Part shown: positions 48,656 through 64,000 of the stretch, in pieces
How the letters are laid out: each line of letters starts with the position of its first letter
How positions within the stretch are numbered: position 1 is the stretch's first letter
DNA from: Pleodorina starrii
Taxonomy: Eukaryota > Chlorophyta > Chlorophyceae > Chlamydomonadales > Volvocaceae
Direction: 5' to 3'
Assembly: GCA_030267565.1 (NCBI GenBank)
Contig: BRXU01000010.1
Location: 1,546,501 to 1,610,500, forward strand
DNA length: 64,000 nt
Translations under genes and position numbers: made by a program
The notes under the pieces: generated by a model
Told to the model about the DNA's origin: nothing
Database searches by the model: none
Seen by the model: the letters and a program-made list of their open reading frames with translations, nothing else

Positions 48656-48869
48656 CGATTGGATCCATTCAACTAACGAGTCAGGATGGCGGTTTGTGCA
48701 TGTGCCATTCAGTGTTTTCGTAGGCTGGACTTTTCAATAAGTTCAATACGTCCCTCGTTCACACCGCAACCGGCTTTGGCTGTGTTGAGGTGTACGCGTG
48801 CAGACCCTTGCAGACCTCCCTCGCGCTGCACTCCGTGGTCGCCTTTCACAAACCCCTCCACAAACCCCT

Positions 48870-48874
48870 TTACA
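48870..48874 (-). terminator. Candidate TGTAA signal for the helicase gene
   Basis: TTACA on plus is TGTAA on minus. It is the nearest such motif I see downstream of the stop at 50006. Position only. Confidence 0.25.
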
Positions 48875-49412
48875 AGTCCCCTCCGCCCTCGGGTCGTTCC
48901 CACTGGTTGGTTCCCACGGGCACCGCAGGCAGAGCCACGTCCCCAGCGCCGCACAGTCTGCAGAAAGCCGCACCCCATATGACTATGGAGGAGATATGGG
49001 TTTGCAACCGTAAACAGACGGGCGGGGTTTGCGAGTCCCCAAAAGTGCCCATCGATACGGTAGCATATCGTTGCATATCCTGGGGACAGTGGCAGTGACA
49101 CGACTCCAGGGGAGGGGGCCCGGGGTCGGCCCGGGGTCACACACGCGAGTGGGTGGAGGGGCATCCGTCCGGCTCCCGAGTTCCGAGCTCCGCGCTCCGA
49201 CACAACAGCTTCCAATAGAACGATGAATGACGTCACCTCGCCCAATGACACATACGGTACCAGCCCAGTCAAGTCACGTCGGGGGAGTTCAACGAAATGG
49301 CCCTCCCAAAAAAAACCTTGCAATGCTGAAACCCGGGTGGGACGATCCGCTGCACCGCGGTGCCTGGCTTATCAGGCCCCCTCCTCCAGACACCCTCCCC
49401 TCCGGCCTACCG

Positions 49413-49430
49413 TATACGTGGATACCCCAC
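49413..49430 (+). repeat. TATCCACGTATA motif, inverted copy in the helicase 3' flank
   Basis: It reads TATACGTGGATACC on plus, the reverse complement of the motif found in the helicase introns at 51681, 52701, 54081 and 54857. Confidence 0.5.
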
Positions 49431-50005
49431 CCGCCGCCACCGCACAGCGCACGCGACCCTCAACGGTATCCGCATCTCTTAAGGTGTATCCGCGGGTGGG
49501 GACAGCGAACGGCGTATGGCTCCTGCCACACGCCCGCAGCTCTAAACACGGCGCGAGGGTGTGTGGGTGTGGGTGTGTATGGGTATGTGGGTGGGGGAGT
49601 TGCGTCCAAATACACACACGGCAACACGGCCTTTGCCCCGCCAGCATCCGCCTCGCCCCGCCCCGCACCCCACCCTACACCCCACACCCACACCGCGTCA
49701 CCAACGCACCCGGCCTTGCGTGTCCTGATACCCAAACACACACACCCACACACCCACCCCACCTCCTCAATAGGCACCCACACACCATCCCAACCCTAGC
49801 CGCGCAGCAGACGACCCCCTCCCCTCCCCTCCCCTCCCCTCCTCCCACTGGGCCGCTGTCCCGATCCCAATCCAAGGCGCTCAATGCCAATGCATCACAG
49901 CGCCGCAGCGCCAGTGCCCCCGCGCAGTGCCGGTGCCCCGCGTTCCGCGTTATGACGCGTTCCGACCAACCCTATCAGTCCTGGAAGAAGCCACCACCAC
50001 TCCAC

Positions 50006-59086
<9,081 letters not shown>

Positions 59087-62054
59087 ATCTCCTAGCTTAG
59101 GACATCAAGCTTTTTGCCGTTAATTCTGTGCCCGGAAATGCTAGGTTTGGTCCGCTTCAGGTATTAATTACGGCATTCGTTACCGGTAGTAAGACACACA
59201 TTAAGCATAACTTTCAAGTTATCGCAGCTGCGCAAGACACACGAGACACGACCTGTCGGCGGTGTCGGGTGTCGGCTCAAAAAAGGGCAACGGTTCTAAC
59301 GATGCCAACGGTCACCGAGAGAGCTCTTGCCCTTCAAAGCAGCATAGCAGGTACACAGGATACGTCGTGCTGAGACTCGCGTGCGTCCGTAGATGCCTCT
59401 GTAATAAATTGCAGATTGTACCAAGATAGGCAAGGCTGCGTGGCCCGCCAGCCACACACTGACGCGAGCTGGGTTTCGGTTCGGAAAAAGTCCTGCGGAA
59501 CGACTGCGGCAAGCAGCCGCGCTCGTGGCGCAGCGGGTCAGGTAACTTCGTCAGCTTTGCATAGATTACAGCTGCAGCTGAGACGTAACCGCGTTTCTCA
59601 ATGACACAGCCACCTTCACAGTGCAGTACAAATCCTGCACGCGTCCGCGCGTCTGCCTTGGCGTTGGCCGACAGGCGGTTCTGGCGCTTAAAGATGTGAA
59701 CTTTGTTCGCCGCCCGGCACCATCTTGATGTGGCAGTACACACTGAGCAGGAGCTGCCAGCTCGATTCCGAACGAACGGACGGTAACGCACTTTCAAACC
59801 GCGCCCGGGGTCCGATGTCACCAACACACGTGTGCCGGCCGAACGCTTCCCGGTATCACCCTTCGCCAGCCTCAGCGCCAGGCGGCGTCGAGGGCACCAT
59901 CCTTCTCCCTCGGGTTACGCACTCCGTGTCGACCAGGGACCCCGGGCGTACCGGGGCCGCACGGCTGCGCACCGCTTGCAGAATTCCGTTGCCCAAGCTG
60001 GCAAACTCTCGCCGCCAATCATTCCGCCTCCGCCAAGCATTCTCAACTCCCTGATCCTGGCTAGCAGCCGGTGCAGTAGGGGGCTTGCAGGCGGTAGCAG
60101 ACCAGCTGACGCTTTCAAGCGGGTCGTCGGTGTCGCGTGAAGAAGTTTGGCTCGTCCAAGCCCCGGAACCAGTACAGCAGTGTGTATGGATGCTGTGGCC
60201 CTTGCCGCGGTGTCGGCCATGGAGCACGCATGAGCGCCGGTTCATGGCTGCAGCCATGAGGGCCGACCCTTCGCTGTTGCCTGGCCCCAAACCTCACGGA
60301 CAAAGCCTTTTAGCCGTCGTTTTGGGAGCTTCGCAGCCCTGGGAGTGCCGCGAGAAGGGCGGGAGTCGGTGGAGCCACGTGACCCTTCTTACGGACTGTG
60401 TTAGACAGGTTCGTGTGCACGCGGTCACAGCGGCAGCAAAAAGAAGACGTGCTTCACGCTGATCCGGATCCTCTTCCTCGGCTTGGGGTTCCTGGGTCAC
60501 AGGCCTCGTCAAGTTGCAGCCTGCGAGCTGCTGTCGGGTCTGCTACTGCGCCCACATATGTGATGCCGGGGCCCGTCGCCAAATGGGGAGCCTCATGGCA
60601 AATTCCTCCGTGGTCGCGGGTTTCTGAACCTCCCCCTCCTCGGGTTCGCTCGTTCCGATTTGAGTGACTCGTGGTCTCTGGTCTGGGTGTGCGTCAGTGC
60701 TGCCCCGCTCGCCTCCGGTGCAGTGCACGGCCAGCCGGCCCGTTGGCTCTGCCGTACTGAACCTATTGTTTCTAAAGCCCATTTTCTAGCGGCGTGAAAC
60801 ATTCAGAAAGTGTAACGTTAGAGCCGAATGTTTCTAGGCGACGCAGGGGGGTTTCCGTGCTTGTCCGAATTTGTGTACCGATCTACTCGGAAGCAAGTTA
60901 TTTTTAATTTAGTGAGCTGGACGGGCAGCCCGCGGTCGACGCGCATTGCACATTGCGGTGCTGAAGAGCAATGTCTGAGGGGGTTCGGAACACCCTACGG
61001 ACCCCGACACACGCCAAAACACAGCCCCCGCCCCGCACACCCACTCGCCCCATCGTGCGCCCCCGGCCGTTCCTGGCGGACTCAAGAATTTTCCCCTCAT
61101 AGATGGTCTGAATTGTTGAAGCGGACAAGCCCCTTCAGTGCCCCACGTCACCCCTGTCTTGGCCGTTTGCGGCGTGCTGCAGCTTGTATCCTTGTGACTA
61201 GTAGTAAAGCGGCATTACGATAGGGCCCAGCTTGCATCCTGGTTAACCCGGATCATTGTGCGAAGTGCAGCGGGCAGTTCCTCGGAGTTACTGAAGGGTC
61301 ACCATAGAGAAGATTCGAATTGGCCAGATCCCAAGGGTAGATGCAGGGGCTAAGGGTTGTATGCAGTGGGGGAGGGTGGGGGTGCAGGGGTTGGCCCCCT
61401 GCTACAGCGGCACAAGGCCTCGCATTAGCCTTTTGCTCAAAAGGTGCACTTCTTATCCACCTTAGCGTGGCCAATTGTCTGGGCCGCTCGTGACGGTTGC
61501 TGCAAATCCATGTCTAGCTACGAGAGTCGGAGAAATGGTGTTCCAGCGGGTTTAGAGGCAAAGTTAACTCGCCGGGGTTTTTATAAGCCGCCAAAGACGA
61601 CATACTTGTCTTAATTAACCGTCATATCATACAGGCCTTCTGTCGAGGGATTACGGGTCTTCTGGTTTCATCAAGCCAGCCATTGACTGCAGTCCTATCG
61701 TGCAAGAGCGGTTGATTATTTTAGCAAAAGATGTCGACAAAGAGTCTGAGTTGTTGTAGTCTTGATGATGAGCACAACTTGCGGGAAGTACGGCATGCCG
61801 TTTTTGGCGGGGATCCGCGACCAACTCAAATTTGGCCTTGGCTCGGTGCCTGCGCCGTTGAGTCCGTAGTCGAGGACTTTTGATCCTCCTGCCCTAGACA
61901 TACAGTGATACTATACGATCAGAGTCAATAGACGACGATTGGCGGTCCTTGCAGTTAGCCTTCTGCTACTCGATTTGGCCGAAGTGCCACTCAGTTTCAT
62001 TTACAGCCTCTGCAATTTAAAGCTCATCTGCTTTTCGCTCCTAAACGGGCAAAC
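59087..62054. other. Intergenic region between helicase and MinD genes
   Basis: Divergent promoters of the helicase (minus) and MinD (plus) should lie at its two ends. Open frames up to 171 codons exist, but they lack domains and the codon bias of the neighbours. A short stretch at 60950-60985 weakly resembles helicase motif III in antisense. Confidence 0.5.
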
Positions 62055-63804
62055 ATGAACATGCAAGTGACCGGTCCAGCGGCTGCTTCCTCCCGCCAGC
62101 CAGCGCTGTTTCCTTGTGCGGGTCAACGAGCAAGGTGAGCCGAAGCAGCTGTATGGGCATCACCTCAGGCAGCAACGCGGAGGGCTTGGATCTGATGACC
62201 GTGTTCGCATGGTTGCAGGGGCGGTCCCGCTCAAACATCGGCGCCGAGGTTTGTGCAGGTGTGGATGGGCTTGTTTGCAACAAGTCTTGTGCATCAATGA
62301 ATTTGCATATTTGCATAAAACTGAGCGGAAATTCGCTTCATGGCACAGGGACCGGCGACGTGCGTCAGGAGCTGCCCATTTGCCAGCGGTCACGGTCGCC
62401 AGTTCAAGAGCCGGCGACATATCCAGGCAGCCGCTTTCCAGGAAACTGAGGAGGAAGGCTTCACGGCATCGCCAAACGACATGCAGGAGGCTCGCATTAT
62501 TGTCGTCACGTCAGGAAAGGGCGGAGTGGGCAAGACCACCACCTCCGCGAACCTGGGGATGTCGATTGCGCGGCTCGGCTACAAGGTCCGTGCTGCAACG
62601 CATGGCTTGCATGTCCGCAGGACTGGTTTCAAAAGTCCCGCAGGGAAGGGGTGCTGGGCGGGGTGGGGGTGTTCGGGGGTAATCACGTTCAGGGATCACC
62701 ACCGGGTTGATTATACACTTGCATACCCCGCGAGGCGTTCGTGGGATATGTCCTCCTCAAACACGCAAAACACCCCGCAAATTGGTCGCCACTGTTGCAT
62801 TTGTTGTGTCATGCCAAACCGCCCGCCCCCACCCCATCCCGGGCCACTTGCCGGTGCCGCAGGTGTGCCTCATCGACGCCGATATCGGCCTGAGGTGAGG
62901 ACAGCGGCGCGGGCGTTCGCTGTCGTGGCAACCCTTCTTGCATGGACAGACAGACACACGAGCATCCAGTAGACACTACAGCGCGCGGTCGGACCCAAAA
63001 GCCCAGTTTTCCCAGCACGGCGCGGGAGAGGCGCGGCGTTACTGGTGGACGGGACTGCTCGTTCAGCATTCGCACGCGCGCATCCCACTATGTATGCGGC
63101 GCGGCAAGATAGACAACTGGGAGCTGAGTGCACAACCACGTCAATCTGCTCTTTCAGGCTGTTTCTAAACCTTCCTCCCTTCCCCCCGCAGGAATCTTGA
63201 CCTTCTGCTGGGTCTAGAGAACCGCATCCTCTACACGGCCATCGACATTTTGGACGGCGAGTGCCGCCTGGATCAGGCTCTCATCCGGGACAAGCGCTGG
63301 AAGAACTTGTCCCTGCTGTCCATGAGCCGCAACCGGCAGCGGTGGGTGCAAGTGGACCCCTGCGCCTCACCGCTGCGTGCATGCGTCGGCGCCGGCGCCG
63401 GTGCTCGTCAGCGCCTCCGTGTCCAATTGCATTCCATGCCCCGTGTTCCTAGTCTCAGCTTCAAGGGGCCCGAGCTGCTACAACACAACGCAACCCCCTT
63501 TTGGGATTGGCGCCCGCGTGCGGGGCACTATAAACCCACCGAATCTCTCGCTCGTCGTGCTGTGTCCTTCCCCTCCCCTGCCTTCTCTGCTGCAACGCCC
63601 CCGGCCCCTGTGGCGCCCTCCCTGCCTCTGCAGGTACAACGTGACCCGCGCCCACATGGTTCAACTGTGCGAGGCCATCATTGCGCTAGGGTACCAGTTC
63701 ATCATCCTGGACTGCCCCGCCGGCATTGACGTGGGCTTCATCAACGCCATCTCCCCCGCCAAGGAGTCGCTCATTGTCACCACGCCGGAGATCACGTCCA
63801 TCCG
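62055..63804 (+). CDS. minD: Chloroplast septum-site determining protein MinD (3' end outside window)
   Basis: Visible exons: 62055-62134, 62387-62585, 62863-62894, 63192-63341 and 63634-63804, with phases 2, 0, 2, 2, 2 all matching. The next exon lies beyond the window. The deviant Walker A motif KGGVGKTT is at residues about 71-78, followed by CLIDADIGLRNLDLLLGLEN and the Walker B region IILDCPAGID. These are diagnostic of MinD. In plastids MinD is a membrane-associated ATPase that places the FtsZ division ring together with MinE. The favoured first exon (MNMQVTGPAAASSRQ...) plus the start of exon 2 form an Ala/Ser/Arg-rich plastid transit peptide, joined by a strong GTGAGC donor. An alternative start is the ATG at 62340, in frame with exon 2 and without the first intron. 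Exon 3 is only 32 nt. Confidence 0.94.
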
Positions 63805-64000
63805 GTACGTGAACGTGAACTTGCGCCGTACATACGCATAGACCGCCTTGTGCCGTGGCGCGCCGCGCCCCATTGCACCGGTCGGCAAAACCAGGGGTTG
63901 CAATGAGTGGTCCAAACCGCCGGGCTGGGGGGCTGTGAGGCGCCACAACATTTCAACCCCTACCAGCTTGCCTTGGAGCGCCGTCCCTGTCGCCCTGTGC
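63805..64000 (+). other. MinD intron, running to the window edge
   Basis: It begins with the donor CCG|GTACGT after ...TSIR. No exon matching the next MinD segment is visible before the window ends. Confidence 0.7.

Larger units (their letters stand above)
48656..50005. other. 3' flank of the helicase gene
   Basis: No gene is seen. The long plus-strand open frame reaching from 49223 into the helicase tail is a shadow of the Gly-rich C-terminus. TTACA at 48870-48874 could be the helicase polyadenylation signal on the minus strand, about 1.1 kb after the stop. Confidence 0.4.

Noticed and set aside
59312..59827. 171-codon minus-strand open frame
   Set aside because: It has no domain, no codon bias like the neighbouring genes and no plausible splice context. 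Not enough to call a gene.

Overview
This window reads as nuclear DNA of a green alga, most likely a chlamydomonadalean or volvocine relative of Chlamydomonas. The coding exons are very GC-rich with G/C third positions. Genes are split by many short introns, TGTAA polyadenylation signals follow several genes, and alanine/glycine-rich low-complexity inserts are common. The gene set mixes ciliary (PF16-like), plastid (MinD, a protease-like protein with a plastid-type leader) and core nuclear functions. Every gene model below was spliced by eye. Most models are supported by reading-frame phase matching at every junction and by protein-family continuity across the junctions.

Layout: 1-243 (+) C-terminus of an unrecognised gene. 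2327-5058 (-) F-box-like/ankyrin-type repeat protein. 6946-10448 (-) armadillo-repeat paralogue of PF16/SPAG6. 12951-17241 (-) CRAL-TRIO (Sec14-like) lipid-binding protein. 17545-22235 (+) M16-family peptidase homologue that has lost the zinc-binding motif, divergent from the CRAL-TRIO gene. 24502-33890 (+) 1528-residue coiled-coil protein with only phase-0 introns. 36430-36780 (+) AT-richer putative membrane ORF (uncertain). 37311-40105 (+) second coiled-coil protein, 5' end uncertain. 41560-48112 (-) BRF1, a TFIIIB subunit. 48499-48655 (+) duplicated fragment of an exon of the second coiled-coil gene. 50006-59086 (-) DDX42/RH24-type DEAD-box helicase with an extra N-terminal SAP-like segment. 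62055 to the right edge (+) chloroplast MinD, cut by the window end.

The genes do not form one pathway; this is an ordinary eukaryotic neighbourhood. The most unusual structure lies in the introns. A short dispersed sequence of about 50 bp occurs in both orientations in introns of three different genes. A second short motif recurs in four introns of the helicase gene and once beyond its 3' end. There are also three GC-AG introns, a perfect 16-bp-arm hairpin, a palindromic two-way polyadenylation signal, and a recent 135-bp exon-fragment duplication. The stretches 5059-6945, 10449-12950, 22236-24501, 33891-36429, 40128-41559 and 59087-62054 hold no gene I can support.
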